A DNA stretch of 64,000 bases, from contig NZ_MLHQ01000009.1 of NCBI RefSeq assembly GCF_001999305.1, forward strand, positions 49,681 through 113,680, in the 5' to 3' direction. Below are positions 1 to 11,469 of the stretch, in pieces (positions within the stretch are counted from its first letter, which is position 1; the number at the start of each line of letters is the position of its first letter). The notes under the pieces are model-generated. The model ran no database searches. It was not told where the DNA came from and saw only the letters and a program-made list of their open reading frames with translations. The stretch is from Rodentibacter myodis. GTDB lineage: Bacteria; Pseudomonadota; Gammaproteobacteria; Enterobacterales; Pasteurellaceae. Made by a program: the position numbers and the translations under genes.

Positions 1-1832
1 CTTTCTATGGTGTAAGCTATTTGGGTATTGCGGCGGCTCATCCATTGGCAACAATGGCGGCTGAACAGAATCCTGAATTGGCGGCGTTTATTCAAGAAGC
101 GAAAAATACCAAAGTGGCAGAGGCGGATCTCGCCACAATGGAGAAAAAAGGAATGCCAACAGGCTTGTTTGCCATTCACCCATTAACCGGTGAAAAATTG
201 CCTATTTGGGTGGCGAACTTCGTGTTAATGCATTATGGTACCGGTGCGGTAATGGCTGTGCCTGCACACGATCAACGCGACTATGAATTTGCCCAAAAAT
301 ACGGTTTGCCGATAAAACAAGTGATTGCACCGCTTGCCGGTCAAGACATTGATTTAACCAAACAAGCCTTTACCGAACACGGCACATTAATTCATTCTGC
401 CGAATTTGATGGAATGGCATTTGAAGCGGCATTTAAAGGCATTGCCGATAAATTGGAAAAATTAGGCGTGGGTAAACGCCAAGTTAATTATCGCTTGCGT
501 GATTGGGGCGTTTCCCGTCAACGCTATTGGGGCGCACCAATCCCAATGCTCACCCTTGAAAACGGTGATGTGGTGCCGGCACCTTTAGAAGATTTACCGA
601 TTATTTTGCCTGAAAATGTGGTAATGGACGGGGTGAAAAGCCCGATCAAAGCCGATCCGAATTGGGCGAAAACCACCTTTAACGGTGCGCCGGCACTCAA
701 AGAAACCGATACTTTCGATACCTTTATGGAATCTTCTTGGTACTACGCCCGTTACACTTCGCCACAATTTGATAAAGCAATGTTGGACAAAGAAGAAGCA
801 AATTATTGGCTACCGGTGGATCAATATATCGGCGGTATCGAACACGCTACAATGCACTTGTTATACTTCCGCTTCTTCCACAAACTCTTGCGTGATGCAG
901 GCTTTGTAACCAGTGATGAGCCGGCAACCAAATTGCTTTGCCAAGGTATGGTGCTTGCCGATGCCTTTTATTACACCAGCCCAACCAACGAGCGAATTTG
1001 GGTTAGCCCAACACAAGTAACCCTTGAACGTGATGAAAAAGGTCGCATCATTAAAGCCACCGATCCGGAAGGGCGTGAATTGGTTCATACCGGTATGACG
1101 AAAATGTCAAAATCCAAAAACAACGGTATCGACCCGCAAGAAATGGTGGAAAAATATGGGGCGGATACGGTTCGTTTATTTATGATGTTTGCTTCACCGG
1201 CAGAAATGACCCTTGAATGGCAAGAGTCCGGCGTGGAAGGGGCAAAACGTTTCTTAGGTCGTGTGTGGAATTTGGTTTATCAATATCAACAACATCCGGC
1301 AAAAACCGCTTTAGATGTGACCGCACTTTCAGCGGCTCAAAAAGCCCTTCGCCGTGAAGTTCACAAAACCATTGCGAAAGTGAGTGATGATATTGGTCGC
1401 CGCCAAACCTTCAATACGGCGATTGCGGCAATTATGGAATTGATGAACAAGCTCACCAAAGCCCCAATGGAAAGCGAACAAGATCGTGCTGTTATGGCAG
1501 AAGCCTTGAATGCCGTGGTTCGTATGCTTTATCCAATTACGCCACATATTTGTTTTGAATTGTGGCACGCCTTAGGCAACGAAAGCCCGATTGATACCGC
1601 AGAATGGGTAAAAGCCGATGAATCTGCAATGGTAGAAGAGGAAAAACTTATCGTTGTGCAAGTAAATGGTAAAGTGCGTGGTAAAGTCACCGTTGCCGCC
1701 AATGCCGATGAAGACAGCGTAAAAGCTATCGCCTTTGCCGATGAAAACGTGAAAAAATTTATCGATGGTCAACAAATCGTAAAAGTGATTTATGTGGCGG
1801 GTAAATTATTAAATGTGGTGGTAAAACCTTAA
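1..1832 (+). CDS. leuS: Leucyl-tRNA synthetase, 3' part (runs off left edge)
   Basis: Class I aminoacyl-tRNA synthetase that charges tRNA-Leu in the cytoplasm. The frame is open from base 3, so the gene starts outside the window; about 610 of roughly 860 codons are present. The first part is the CP1 editing domain, with the conserved [14 protein letters not shown] stretch that ends in the Asp used to hydrolyse mischarged tRNA. The KMSKS ATP-binding loop is encoded at 1101-1115, followed by the anticodon-binding helical bundle and the small C-terminal domain. The stop at 1830-1832 is followed by a repeat element rather than directly by lptE. Identification is secure; only the 5' end is missing. 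Confidence 0.97.
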   Translation, partial: FYGVSYLGIAAAHPLATMAAEQNPELAAFIQEAKNTKVAEADLATMEKKGMPTGLFAIHPLTGEKLPIWVANFVLMHYGTGAVMAVPAHDQRDYEFAQKYGLPIKQVIAPLAGQDIDLTKQAFTEHGTLIHSAEFDGMAFEAAFKGIADKLEKLGVGKRQVNYRLRDWGVSRQRYWGAPIPMLTLENGDVVPAPLEDLPIILPENVVMDGVKSPIKADPNWAKTTFNGAPALKETDTFDTFMESSWYYARYTSPQFDKAMLDKEEANYWLPVDQYIGGIEHATMHLLYFRFFHKLLRDAGFVTSDEPATKLLCQGMVLADAFYYTSPTNERIWVSPTQVTLERDEKGRIIKATDPEGRELVHTGMTKMSKSKNNGIDPQEMVEKYGADTVRLFMMFASPAEMTLEWQESGVEGAKRFLGRVWNLVYQYQQHPAKTALDVTALSAAQKALRREVHKTIAKVSDDIGRRQTFNTAIAAIMELMNKLTKAPMESEQDRAVMAEALNAVVRMLYPITPHICFELWHALGNESPIDTAEWVKADESAMVEEEKLIVVQVNGKVRGKVTVAANADEDSVKAIAFADENVKKFIDGQQIVKVIYVAGKLLNVVVKP

Positions 1833-1842
1833 TAATCCCGAC

Positions 1843-1996
1843 ATTACGTCGCAGTTGTGCGAAATACTATTTAAAAGTGAAAAGTAGGGACGCCACACCA
1901 GCATCCGCAATAAATTCATTGAAATTTTTAAATTGGACGCCGGTGTGCGTTCCTACAATAACCCTGAAATAAGGTTTTGTGCATTTGCTACATAAT
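1843..1996. repeat. MITE-like intergenic element, copy A (about 154 bp)
   Basis: Imperfect terminal inverted repeats: ATTACGTCGCAGTTGTGCG at the left and GTGCATTTGCTACATAAT at the right (12 of 18 positions complementary when aligned). Inside, GGGACGCCACACC and GGTGTGCGTTCC arms can pair over a core containing AATTCATTGAAATT. The same core, in opposite orientation, and the same TAGGGACGC motif recur in the tandem array at 46353-46740. No open reading frame. It separates leuS from lptE. Confidence 0.6.
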
Positions 1997-2086
1997 GCCG
2001 AATAATCCATAAAAAAATGACCGTGCTTCTTTGTAAGCAAAATACTGTTTTAACGAAAAGTGCGGTCAATTTTGAAGGTGATTTTT

Positions 2087-2590
2087 ATGCTTAACTCAAT
2101 CAAAAAACTCTTATTCATTGTCGGTATCGCAGTACTTTCCGCTTGCGGCTGGCATTTTCAAAATGGTGAATTAATTCCGCAAGAATTACGCACCCTTGCT
2201 TTTGAAAGCGGTGATCCTTATAGCGAAATGTCTATGGCAATGCGCCGTCAGCTTTTGGCAAATGACGTAAAACTGGTGAGTGCCAAACAGGGCATTCCGG
2301 TATTGCGGATTAACAAGCAAACCACCAACGATGAAGTCGCCTCTATTTTCAAACGCGGACGTGAAGCCGAAAAAGTATTAATGTTAGAAGTTGATGCCAG
2401 TGTACGCTTGGCAAATGGCGAAACCCACCCTATCAGTGCAAAAGTAAACCGCACATTCTTTGATAACTCACGTGCCGCACTGGCAAAATCTGCCGAACGT
2501 GATGTGATTTGGAATGATATGTGCGAACAAGCCGCCCGCCAATTAATCACCAAAATGGTGGCATTACAACATCAAGTAAAAGGTAAATAA
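2087..2590 (+). CDS. lptE: LPS-assembly lipoprotein LptE
   Basis: Outer-membrane lipoprotein that plugs the LptD beta-barrel and helps deliver lipopolysaccharide to the cell surface. The 167-residue product starts with a lipoprotein signal peptide ending in the lipobox LSAC, with Cys20 as the lipidated residue, followed by GWHF, typical of LptE. I chose the ATG at 2087 because GAAGGTG (2074-2080) is well placed. The GTG at 2060 in the same frame would put extra residues before the signal peptide. The stop shares one base with the holA start, giving a leuS-lptE-holA order as in other gammaproteobacteria. Confidence 0.9.
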   Translation: MLNSIKKLLFIVGIAVLSACGWHFQNGELIPQELRTLAFESGDPYSEMSMAMRRQLLANDVKLVSAKQGIPVLRINKQTTNDEVASIFKRGREAEKVLMLEVDASVRLANGETHPISAKVNRTFFDNSRAALAKSAERDVIWNDMCEQAARQLITKMVALQHQVKGK

Positions 2591-3624
2591 TGAATCGTAT
2601 TTTCCCTGAGCAACTCTCCCATCACCTTTCTCAGCGTTTAACCAACGTTTATTTTTTAGTGGGGCAAGATCCTCTGTTGCTCAGTGAAAGTGAAGAGATG
2701 ATTTATCAAGCGGCAAATAAACAGGGTTTTGATGAAAAAAACAGCGTGCAAATTGATCACCAAACAGATTGGCGACAGCTTATTGAAAGTAGCCAATCTA
2801 TGGGATTATTTTTCAATAAGCAGGTACTTATTCTCAATTTACCGGAAAATTTGACCGCACTTTTGCAAAAAAATCTTCAAGAATTAATCGCTGTGCTAAA
2901 CGAAGATATTTTGCTCATTTTGGTGCTGCCTAAATTGACAAAACCAATGGAAAAACAGGCTTGGTTTCTTGCGATAAATCAATATGAGCCGAATGTCTTG
3001 TTGGTGAACTGTCAAACCCCTACATCGGAAAATCTTCCCCGTTGGGTAAAAAATAGAGTACAGGCAATGGGCTTGATTGCCAATGAAGAAGCGATTCAAC
3101 AACTTTGTTATAGTTATGAAAATAATCTCCTCGCCCTCAAGCAAGCGTTACAACTTTTAGACTTACTTCATCCCGATCATAAACTGAACTACAATCGGGT
3201 GATTGCGGTGGTGGAGCAGTCTTCTGTTTTTACGCCATTTCAATGGATTGATGCCTTACTTGCTGGTAAAGTCAATCGTGCCAAACGGATTTTAAACGGC
3301 TTGAGGGCGGAGGATGTGCAACCCATCATTTTACTGCGCACCTTACAACGTGAATTGCTGACGTTATTAGAACTTACAAAGCCTCAGCAGCCTGTTCAAC
3401 TCAAAGATAATCTTCCCCTTTGGCAAATTAAGGGCGAATTTGATCGCCTTAAAATTTGGCAAAATCGCCGACCGCTCTTTATAACGGCAGTGCAACGATT
3501 AACCTATCAAAAACTCTATGACATTATTCAAGAATTGGCGAACATTGAACGGCTCGCCAAACAGGAATTTAGTGATGAAGTGTGGGTTAAATTGGCAGAT
3601 TTAACCGTAAAAATTTGTTTATAA
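2590..3624 (+). CDS. holA: DNA polymerase III delta subunit
   Basis: Delta subunit of the DNA polymerase III clamp loader, which opens the beta sliding clamp and places it on primed DNA. The 344 residues match the family length. The N-terminal stretch YFLVGQDPLLLSESEEMI is typical of HolA, and the RILNGLRAEDVQP region belongs to the C-terminal helical domain. The ATG overlaps the lptE stop by one base, so the two are probably translationally coupled. The gene converges on mutT with a single base between the stop codons and no hairpin terminator. Confidence 0.93.
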   Translation: MNRIFPEQLSHHLSQRLTNVYFLVGQDPLLLSESEEMIYQAANKQGFDEKNSVQIDHQTDWRQLIESSQSMGLFFNKQVLILNLPENLTALLQKNLQELIAVLNEDILLILVLPKLTKPMEKQAWFLAINQYEPNVLLVNCQTPTSENLPRWVKNRVQAMGLIANEEAIQQLCYSYENNLLALKQALQLLDLLHPDHKLNYNRVIAVVEQSSVFTPFQWIDALLAGKVNRAKRILNGLRAEDVQPIILLRTLQRELLTLLELTKPQQPVQLKDNLPLWQIKGEFDRLKIWQNRRPLFITAVQRLTYQKLYDIIQELANIERLAKQEFSDEVWVKLADLTVKICL

Positions 3625-3625
3625 A

Positions 3626-4027
3626 TTAAATCGACTCAGCAATCAAACGCTGAATCAATTTCGCATTTGCCGGTGGAAATAATCCTGCATCTAAGGCGTT
3701 TTGTTCAATCCAAAAGCCCTCTTGACCTTCCCGACCAAAAGGTTCGCCAACCCATTCCTCAACAAGATAAAAGAAAAAAGAAATAATTTTTGTGGGATAT
3801 TCAAACCAAAAGCGTTCATAAAGTTCGGCTTTCAGCACCACAATGCCAATTTCTTCTTCTAACTCCCGTTTTAGAGCTTGTTCCGGCGTTTCACCGGCAT
3901 CAACTTTGCCACCCGGAAATTCAAGAGATTGGGCAAAATCTTGCCCTTCTAAACGCTGTGTTAAATAAATCTGTCCGAACTCATTACGAATAATACCGGC
4001 AGCGACCTGTATCGTTTTTTTATCCAT
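3626..4027 (-). CDS. mutT: 8-oxo-dGTP diphosphatase MutT (Nudix)
   Basis: Nudix hydrolase that removes oxidised dGTP from the nucleotide pool and so prevents A-to-C transversions. The 133-residue protein carries a complete Nudix box (G-x5-E-x7-REUxEExGU), seen as GGKVDAGETPEQALKRELEE followed by EIG. The N-terminal IQVAAGIIRNE and FxFEYP stretches are MutT-like. It lies downstream of secA on the same strand, the usual Haemophilus order, but a repeat element (4115-4239) and the secA terminator sit between them, so it may have its own promoter. The start has only a weak ribosome-binding site. Confidence 0.9.
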   Translation of the reverse strand: MDKKTIQVAAGIIRNEFGQIYLTQRLEGQDFAQSLEFPGGKVDAGETPEQALKRELEEEIGIVVLKAELYERFWFEYPTKIISFFFYLVEEWVGEPFGREGQEGFWIEQNALDAGLFPPANAKLIQRLIAESI

Positions 4028-4114
4028 TTTTTAATCCAAATATGAGAGTAAACACAAAAGCGCCATTGCAACTGGACAGTTGGTTTGCGTACTGTAATCT
4101 CCAGATTATTAGGC

Positions 4115-4239
4115 ATTATGTAGTGTAATATGATTTTAGTGAGAGTTCCACGCAAGCGTTCATACGAAAAACCAAACCATACTGTAAATAATAAGTTCAG
4201 CGTTCATACATTACATCCGTTGCGCAGCTGCTACATAAT
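4115..4239. repeat. MITE-like intergenic element, copy C (about 125 bp)
   Basis: Bounded by a perfect 9-bp inverted repeat, ATTATGTAG at 4115-4123 and CTACATAAT at 4231-4239, the same ends as the elements near 58.1 kb and 46.4 kb. The inner end reads TTGCGCAGCTG before CTACATAAT, resembling the GC-rich shoulder of the other copies. No open reading frame. It lies between secA and mutT. Confidence 0.5.
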
Positions 4240-4253
4240 ACCAAGATGATGAA

Positions 4254-4283
4254 AAAAGTGCGGTCAAAAACAACCGCACTTTT
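4254..4283 (-). terminator. secA terminator made of paired uptake signals
   Basis: AAAAGTGCGGT and ACCGCACTTTT form an 11-bp stem with a short loop directly after the secA stop. The T-run suits minus-strand transcription. Both arms are uptake signal sequences. Confidence 0.8.
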
Positions 4284-4289
4284 CGCCCA

Positions 4290-6986
4290 TTAATGATACT
4301 TCGCACGACTACCGTGGCAGTGCTTGTATTTCTTGCCGGAACCACAAGGGCAAGGCTCATTACGTCCAATGTGACGGTCGGAATAATCTTCCTCTTTTGC
4401 CGCTTCATTATTTTCCCCCACAGGTTGATGAGTTTGGCTTTCACGTGCTGCCATTTCCTGACGCATACGTTCCGCTTCTTCCATTTCTTCCTGTGTGCGT
4501 ACACGAACACGGGTTAAGGTGGTGATAACGTGATGTTTTAGGGAATCCAACATTTCCGTAAACATACGGAAAGACTCTTTTTTGTATTCCTGTTTTGGAT
4601 CTTTTTGCGCATAACCACGCAAGTGAATCCCTTGGCGCAAATAATCCATCGCCGCCAGATGTTCTTTCCAAAGTTCATCAAGGGTTTGTAACATTACGCC
4701 TTTTTCAAAATTACGCATTGTTTCTTCACCGGCAAGGGCTTCTTTTTCCAAGTATTCTTGCTCGGCAATTTCCACGATGCGTTCACGCAAGTTTTCTTCG
4801 TGAAGGTTACTGTCTTCCTCCAACCAATGTTCAATCGGTAATTCCATTCCGAATTCTTGTGCCAAGCGTTGTTCAAGCCCTTTAATATCCCACTGTTCTT
4901 CTAAAGATTGCGGTGGGATATATTGATCTATCACACCATTGAATACATCGTGTCGAATGGCTTTGATGGTGTCGGAAATATCATCATTATCCAACAAATA
5001 ATTACGTTGCTCGTAAATTGCGTGACGTTGATCGTTCGCTACATCATCATATTCCAACAAGTTCTTACGCCCATCAAAATGGAAGGCTTCCACTTTCGCT
5101 TGTGCCGAAGCAATCACTTTTGCCAACATTTTGGATTCCATCGCCTCGCCCGGTACGGTAAAGGCTTTGCGCATTAGGTTTAATTTGCCTTCATTTAGAT
5201 AAATACGCATTAAACCGTCTTCCAAAGACAAGTAGAAACGGGATGAACCCGGGTCACCCTGACGACCGGAACGACCACGCAACTGGTTATCGATACGGCG
5301 TGATTCGTGACGTTCCGTACCGATAATATGTAAACCGCCTGCTTTCATCACGATGTCGTGATTTTTCTCCCATTCTGCTTTTAAGGCATCAATTTGTTCT
5401 TGCGTTGGATTTTCCAATTTTGCCGCTTGGGCTTTCCAGTTACCGCCAAGGATAATATCTGTACCGCGCCCCGCCATATTGGTAGCAATCGTTACCGCTC
5501 CCGGATAACCGGCTTCCGCTACAATTTCCGCTTCTTGTTGGTGGAATTTCGCGTTCAATACGTTATGTTTAATCCCCGCTTTATCTAAGGCTTTGGATAA
5601 TTCTTCCGATTTTTCAACGGAAATTGTTCCCACCAACACAGGTTGTTGGCGTGCAACGCAATCTTTAATATCTTCAATGATGGCGTTGAATTTATATCCT
5701 TCATTCTCGAACATTAAATCCGTGCGATCATCACGAATCATTGGACGATTGGTTGGGATAACCACCGTTTCCAATCCGTAGATTTGTTGAAATTCAAAGG
5801 CTTCCGTGTCTGCCGTACCGGTCATACCGGCTAATTTGTCATATAGACGGAAGTAATTTTGGTAAGAAATAGAGGCAACCGTTTGGTTTTCACTCTTAAT
5901 TTCTACCCCTTCTTTGGCTTCAATAGCTTGGTGTAAACCATCCGACCAACGGCGACCCGCCATCGTACGGCCAGTGTGTTCGTCCACAATCACGATCTCG
6001 CCATCTTTCACAATATAATCTACATCACGTTCAAACAACGTATGCGCACGTAATGCCGCCATTACGTGGTGTAATAGCACAATACGTCCCGGCGAATAGA
6101 GAGAATCGCCTTCCGGCATTAAGCCTTGCTCAACCAACCAGTTTTCAACTTTTTCTTGACCGCGTTCGGTTAAATGCGCTTGTTTGGATTTAAGATCCAG
6201 CGTGAAATCGCCCTCACCTTGATATTCTTCGGTGTCTTCTTTTTCTTGCTTAATTAAATTGGGAATAAGTTTATTCACCGCAATATAAAGACCTGAGCTA
6301 TCTTCAGCCTGACCGGAAATAATCAACGGTGTTCGGGCTTCATCAATTAAAATGGAATCCACTTCATCCACTAAGGCATAGCCTAAAGTACGTTGAAAAC
6401 GCTCTTCTTTTGAATGTGCCAAGTTATCCCGCAAATAGTCAAAACCCAGTTCGCTATTGGTGGCATAAGTAATATCGGCGGCATAGGCGGCACGTTTTGC
6501 CTCAGGCGGTAAGCCCGGAACATTCACGCCTACACTCATCCCTAAAAATTCAAATAAAGGACGGTTGGTTTCCGCATCGCGGCGGGCAAGATAATCATTC
6601 ACCGTCACAACGTGAACCCCTTTGCCTTCAAGGGCGATTAAATAACAAGGCAAGGTGGCAGTTAAGGTTTTCCCTTCCCCCGTACGCATTTCTGCAATGC
6701 AACGATTGGTTAATACCATACCGCCGATAAGCTGCACATCGAAATGGCGCATACCAAGTACCCGTTTACTGGCTTCACGCACGGTGGCAAAGGCTTCCGG
6801 TAAAATATCCTGCAAGGTTTCACCGGCTTTTAGACGCTCACGAAAAGCATCGGTTTTGGCGCGAAGTTGTTCGTCTGTTAATGCTTCAAATTCAGGCTCT
6901 AATTTATTGATTTTGGCGACTTGTTTTTTAAGTTTACGCAGAATACGGTCGTTACGGCTACCAAAAATTTTCGTTAAAATGCTCAT
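4290..6986 (-). CDS. secA: Preprotein translocase ATPase SecA
   Basis: Motor ATPase that drives secretory proteins through SecYEG at the inner membrane. The 898-residue protein has Walker A (GEGKT, residues 103-107), the [13 protein letters not shown]alker B region and a complete C-terminal zinc finger (Cys879, Cys881, Cys890, His891) that contacts SecB. The open frame continues 42 codons upstream, but the family start [10 protein letters not shown] lies at 6986 behind an AGAGA ribosome-binding site. The region upstream is the secM-secA regulatory interval, so a start there would make no sense. It is the second gene of a secM-secA operon. Confidence 0.96.
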   Translation of the reverse strand: MSILTKIFGSRNDRILRKLKKQVAKINKLEPEFEALTDEQLRAKTDAFRERLKAGETLQDILPEAFATVREASKRVLGMRHFDVQLIGGMVLTNRCIAEMRTGEGKTLTATLPCYLIALEGKGVHVVTVNDYLARRDAETNRPLFEFLGMSVGVNVPGLPPEAKRAAYAADITYATNSELGFDYLRDNLAHSKEERFQRTLGYALVDEVDSILIDEARTPLIISGQAEDSSGLYIAVNKLIPNLIKQEKEDTEEYQGEGDFTLDLKSKQAHLTERGQEKVENWLVEQGLMPEGDSLYSPGRIVLLHHVMAALRAHTLFERDVDYIVKDGEIVIVDEHTGRTMAGRRWSDGLHQAIEAKEGVEIKSENQTVASISYQNYFRLYDKLAGMTGTADTEAFEFQQIYGLETVVIPTNRPMIRDDRTDLMFENEGYKFNAIIEDIKDCVARQQPVLVGTISVEKSEELSKALDKAGIKHNVLNAKFHQQEAEIVAEAGYPGAVTIATNMAGRGTDIILGGNWKAQAAKLENPTQEQIDALKAEWEKNHDIVMKAGGLHIIGTERHESRRIDNQLRGRSGRQGDPGSSRFYLSLEDGLMRIYLNEGKLNLMRKAFTVPGEAMESKMLAKVIASAQAKVEAFHFDGRKNLLEYDDVANDQRHAIYEQRNYLLDNDDISDTIKAIRHDVFNGVIDQYIPPQSLEEQWDIKGLEQRLAQEFGMELPIEHWLEEDSNLHEENLRERIVEIAEQEYLEKEALAGEETMRNFEKGVMLQTLDELWKEHLAAMDYLRQGIHLRGYAQKDPKQEYKKESFRMFTEMLDSLKHHVITTLTRVRVRTQEEMEEAERMRQEMAARESQTHQPVGENNEAAKEEDYSDRHIGRNEPCPCGSGKKYKHCHGSRAKYH

Positions 6987-7127
6987 AATTTCTCTTTTAA
7001 AATAAGTTAATTTGCTCTTTTTCCCCACAGTATTGAGGGAAGATTTGAAAGAATAGAGGGAATTTTTTCGCCTCCAATTTTGTAGAGTTCCTCCATAAAA
7101 CGGAGAAAACATTAAAAATAGAAATTA
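6986..7127 (-). promoter_or_regulatory. secM-secA intergenic regulator: candidate helix hiding the secA start
   Basis: In the minus-strand message, TAATTTCTATTTT, beginning with the secM stop codon (plus-strand 7115-7127), is complementary at 12 of 13 positions to AAAAGAGAAATTA, which contains the secA ribosome-binding site and the A of its ATG (6986-6998). A ribosome stalled four codons before the SecM stop would cover the upstream arm and free the secA start. This is the logic known from E. coli secM-secA. The pairing is read directly from the sequence; the function is inferred. Confidence 0.6.
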
Positions 7128-7427
7128 AATGCGCACAGGGCCGGCACGAATGGGTGCTTGAAGATTCAACACATTCGCCACGAAGTGCGGTTGAATTTCA
7201 AAGCGTTTTTCGGCGGAATGAAGAATGGAAGAAGATTGGAACCTGTGAGATTGCGCCTTTTGTGCAACCTTTACCGTTTCCAACGCTTGTTGAATAGCAA
7301 CCTGAGAGGAATGATTAGGGGTAGATTGATTTTCTAAGCTTTGTGCATTAGGTAAAGCAAAAATCGCGATCATACTGAAAAGTAATCGCGACCAAAAATT
7401 CGGTTTGCTTTTGCCTGAAATCATCAT
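7125..7427 (-). CDS. secM: SecM-like secretion monitor with C-terminal arrest motif
   Basis: A 100-residue exported leader protein encoded immediately before secA. Residues 12-30 (WSRLLFSMIAIFALPNAQS) form a signal peptide. The protein ends LQAPIRAGPVRI: I93-R94-A95-G96-P97 is the IRAGP core of the E. coli SecM arrest peptide, where elongation stalls with Pro-tRNA in the A site. Only VRI and the stop follow. Stalling is relieved when the secretion machinery pulls the nascent chain, so secA translation rises when secretion is slow. The E. coli Phe and Trp upstream of the core are not obviously conserved. Two adjacent ATGs (7427, 7424) could serve as start. Confidence 0.85.
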   Translation of the reverse strand: MMISGKSKPNFWSRLLFSMIAIFALPNAQSLENQSTPNHSSQVAIQQALETVKVAQKAQSHRFQSSSILHSAEKRFEIQPHFVANVLNLQAPIRAGPVRI

Positions 7428-7500
7428 CTCGTTGTTTTACGTAAAAATTGCGTGTATTGTAGCGAAAATCTAAAGGGATGTCATTTATTGGGGCGGTTTT

Positions 7501-7830
7501 ATGGAAAACAAGACGGAGCGTTATGAAAAAGCGATGAATATTGCGGAAGTGATGGAACAATCTTCTTTTGCCAAAATGATGAAAAAAGGACTTGCCATTC
7601 ACGAATTAAATCAAAAATTTAACCGCACTTTCCCACCGGAATTTCAAGGCTTGTTCCATCTCGGCTCGGTGAATAACAATGTGTTATTTATTGAAGTGGC
7701 AAATGCTATTGTGCGGCAGGGGATTTTATTTCGCCAAGCCGAATTATTGAAAATCCTCCAAGAAGATTATCCGCAAGTCGAAAAATTAGAGGTAAAAATT
7801 AATCCGGAATTTAGAAAAATCACGCCTTAA
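7501..7830 (+). CDS. dciA: DciA-type protein (DUF721), replicative helicase loader/operator
   Basis: A 109-residue protein divergent from secM. The C-terminal half, with LFIEVANAIVRQGILFRQAE followed by a hydrophobic repeat ending KINPEF, matches the compact KH-like DUF721 domain of DciA, which helps place the DnaB helicase on DNA in bacteria that lack DnaC/DnaI. DciA genes commonly sit next to secM-secA or lpxC in gammaproteobacteria, which supports the call. The stop region overlaps the 3' end of the convergent dam gene by 11 bases. Confidence 0.7.
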   Translation: MENKTERYEKAMNIAEVMEQSSFAKMMKKGLAIHELNQKFNRTFPPEFQGLFHLGSVNNNVLFIEVANAIVRQGILFRQAELLKILQEDYPQVEKLEVKINPEFRKITP

Positions 7831-8671
7831 AAATGGCAATCAACTCTTTCACCTTCACACGTTTTTCCGAGTTTTGACTAATGGAACGTTGCACTTTCAC
7901 CCGTTTGAATTTTGCCCCTTTATAAATTTCCCGCGTGAATTTGGTATCGTGGTTGGAAATGAGTACTGAAATTTGTCTTTCTTTTTGTGTCTTTTGAGCT
8001 ATTTCCGCCAACATTCGTTGATGATTTAAATCAAATTCATTGCCGGCATAACCGGTAAAATTAGTCTCTTGTTGTAAAGGCGCATAGGGCGGATCACAGT
8101 AAATAACGGAATGTTTGTCCGCCAATTCAAAGGTTTGCTGAAAATCACCGCACAAAAAGACCGCACTTTGTGCTTTATGTGAAAAATAGCGCAGTTCATC
8201 TTCCGGAAAATAATGGGATTTGTAGGCACCGAAAGGCACATTAAACTCATTTTTGCTGTTATAACGGCATAATCCATTAAAGCCAAAACGGTTTAGGTAA
8301 AGAAAAATCACCGCCCGTTCAAAGGGATCTTGTGATTCATTAAATTGTCGGCGTTTGGCGTAATAATATGTGGGAGTATTGGCATCTTCGGCAAAGAAAA
8401 TAGGCTTGCAGGCTTGAATATATTCATCCACATTCTCTTTCACAATATTGAATAAATTAATCAAATCCGGGTTAATATCCGCCAAAATATAACGTTCAAA
8501 ATTGGAATTGAGAAAAACTGCGCCCGCCCCCACAAAGGGTTCAATTAAGCATTGTTTTTTCTTTGGAAATGCCTTATTGATCTCGTCCGTTAATCGAAAT
8601 TTGCCGCCCGCCCATTTTAAAAACGGGCGGTGTTTCATTTTAGGCTTTATCTGTTTTTTCGGACGGAGCAT
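7820..8671 (-). CDS. dam: DNA adenine methylase Dam (GATC)
   Basis: Methylates the adenine of GATC and so marks the parental strand for mismatch repair and regulates replication timing. Visible motifs are FLKWAGGK and FVGAG (residues 46-50) for S-adenosylmethionine binding and the catalytic DPPY at residues 193-196. Length and order match E. coli Dam. The ATG at 8671 follows the aroB stop directly. A second ATG at 8638 (MKHRPFLKWAGGK) aligns better with the E. coli N-terminus, so the true start is uncertain by 11 codons. It is the last gene of an aroK-aroB-dam operon, without the damX found in enterics. Confidence 0.93.
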   Translation of the reverse strand: MLRPKKQIKPKMKHRPFLKWAGGKFRLTDEINKAFPKKKQCLIEPFVGAGAVFLNSNFERYILADINPDLINLFNIVKENVDEYIQACKPIFFAEDANTPTYYYAKRRQFNESQDPFERAVIFLYLNRFGFNGLCRYNSKNEFNVPFGAYKSHYFPEDELRYFSHKAQSAVFLCGDFQQTFELADKHSVIYCDPPYAPLQQETNFTGYAGNEFDLNHQRMLAEIAQKTQKERQISVLISNHDTKFTREIYKGAKFKRVKVQRSISQNSEKRVKVKELIAIFKA

Positions 8672-8672
8672 T

Positions 8673-9764
<1,092 letters not shown>

Positions 9765-9770
9765 TTATCC

Positions 9771-10313
9771 TTAGATTGAACCATTCAATCCATTCATATT
9801 ATCAATTAAATCAACAATTTGATTGACCGTTACTTTAGCATTTTGGTCATCGGTTGGCAGCGTAATATCGGCAATTTCTTCATACAGCGGATTGCGAATT
9901 TTGGCTAAATCTTCCAATACCTGACGAGGATCATCCGTGCCTTGTAAAAGTGGACGTTTTTTATCACGTTGTGTACGTTGAAATTGTTTATCTACGGTTG
10001 TTTCCAAATAAATTACGATACCGCGAGCAGACAAATAGTTGCGATTATCTTTCGACATTACCGCGCCACCACCGGTAGAAAGTACAATCCCTTGTAACTG
10101 GGTTAGTTCATTAATAATGCGTTCTTCACGCTTGCGAAAACCTTCTTCGCCTTCCAAATCAAAAATCCAACTAATATCTGCGCCTGCACGTTCTTCAATC
10201 GCGGCATCGGAATCGACAAAATCCATATTAAGTTGTTGTGCTAATTGACGACCAATTGTGCTTTTTCCCGCGCCCATTGGACCCACTAAAAAAATATTAC
10301 GTTTTTCAGCCAT
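9771..10313 (-). CDS. aroK: Shikimate kinase I
   Basis: Phosphorylates shikimate with ATP in the pathway to chorismate. The P-loop GPMGAGKS lies at residues 11-18, followed by the shikimate-binding [11 protein letters not shown] and the STGGGAV stretch, giving a 180-residue protein. The frame extends ten codons upstream to 10343, but the start [17 protein letters not shown] at 10313 matches the family. It heads the aroK-aroB-dam operon. The upstream 260 bp holds one single uptake signal and a small CACCC/GGGTG hairpin (about 10382-10400), with no gene. Confidence 0.95.
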   Translation of the reverse strand: MAEKRNIFLVGPMGAGKSTIGRQLAQQLNMDFVDSDAAIEERAGADISWIFDLEGEEGFRKREERIINELTQLQGIVLSTGGGAVMSKDNRNYLSARGIVIYLETTVDKQFQRTQRDKKRPLLQGTDDPRQVLEDLAKIRNPLYEEIADITLPTDDQNAKVTVNQIVDLIDNMNGLNGSI

Positions 10314-10573
10314 TGTTCTTTTTCTAACGATAAATTTACTCAAATTGATCTTTTTAAAAATTAAGCAAAGCTCAAAAGATCACCCAAAAAAACGGGTGAG
10401 ATTATCGCAATAAATCCCCCTAACTTTCAACCTTTGCCGGGAATTTATTTTGTCAGTGACGAAAGTGCGGTCAAAAATCCGTTATTTTTTCGCCTCATCT
10501 ATCTATTAAATTAACAGATTGAGCTTTCATCCTCTCAAGAGTATAGTAAACCGCATTTTTAGTGAGGAAATTT

Positions 10574-11416
10574 ATGAATATTATTTTCGATTATTTTTTA
10601 TCGTTAAATCCAATACTCCAAGCATTTATCGCCGGTTTATTTACGTGGTTTTGTACGATTTTTGGCTCGGCGTTTGTCTTTTTCTTCAAACAAGCCAATC
10701 AAAAACTTCTCGATAGTATGATGGGGTTTGCTGCCGGTGTGATGATTGCCGCTTCATTTTGGTCATTACTGGAACCGTCTTTTAAATTTGCCAAACAAAG
10801 TTCAACGGAGTGGTATTGGTTGCCTACGCTGATTGGTTTTCTCGCCGGTGGATTGTTTCTACGCATAATTGATTATATTGTCCCCCATTTGCATTTAAGC
10901 AAACCCATTGAAGAAGCGGAAGGGATACAACCACAGCACGCCCTTTCAAAATCAATGCTCCTCTTTCTTGCCATTACCATTCATAACATTCCCGAAGGAC
11001 TTGCCATTGGCGTGGCATTTGGTGCCATTGCAACTTTAGGCGAAGGAGCAGATACACTCCCCCTTACGCTAAGTGCCATTGGACTTGCGATTGGAATGGG
11101 ATTGCAAAATATTCCGGAAGGCTCGGCACTTTCAATGCCTATTAGAGCGGAAGGCCACAGCAGAATGAAAGCCTTTACTTACGGTGCTTTTTCTGCAGTG
11201 GTTGAGCCTATTGGGGCTGTAATCGGTGCGTTATTTGTGATTTCAATGACATCAATTTTACCTTACGCACTTGCCTTTGCGGCAGGGGCAATGATTTTCG
11301 TGGTGGTGGAAGAACTCATTCCGGAATCCCAAAGCAACGGAAACACGGATATTGCCACATTGAGCTTAATGTTAGGCTTTTCGTTGATGATGGTTCTGGA
11401 CGTAGCATTTGGATAA
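10574..11416 (+). CDS. ZIP-family metal transporter (GufA/ZupT-like)
   Basis: A 280-residue inner-membrane protein with about eight hydrophobic segments. The two ZIP signature helices are present: HNIPEG at residues 137-142 and QNIPEG at 178-183. These residues coordinate Zn or related divalent metals in the transport pathway. The ATG at 10574 is preceded by GAGGAAA (10564-10570). The in-frame GTG at 10562 would place that ribosome-binding site inside the gene and is rejected. The length and double xNIPEG pattern suit the GufA branch better than classical ZupT; substrate is not shown by sequence. Confidence 0.88.
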   Translation: MNIIFDYFLSLNPILQAFIAGLFTWFCTIFGSAFVFFFKQANQKLLDSMMGFAAGVMIAASFWSLLEPSFKFAKQSSTEWYWLPTLIGFLAGGLFLRIIDYIVPHLHLSKPIEEAEGIQPQHALSKSMLLFLAITIHNIPEGLAIGVAFGAIATLGEGADTLPLTLSAIGLAIGMGLQNIPEGSALSMPIRAEGHSRMKAFTYGAFSAVVEPIGAVIGALFVISMTSILPYALAFAAGAMIFVVVEELIPESQSNGNTDIATLSLMLGFSLMMVLDVAFG

Positions 11417-11469
11417 GTGTGCAATCAAAATGACTAGTAATTTCTTAATCGTATTGATGAAGTAAATAA

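Noticed and set aside
6987..7112. 42-codon N-terminal extension of SecA
   Set aside because: It lies in the secM-secA regulatory gap and does not resemble the SecA family start, which is at 6986.
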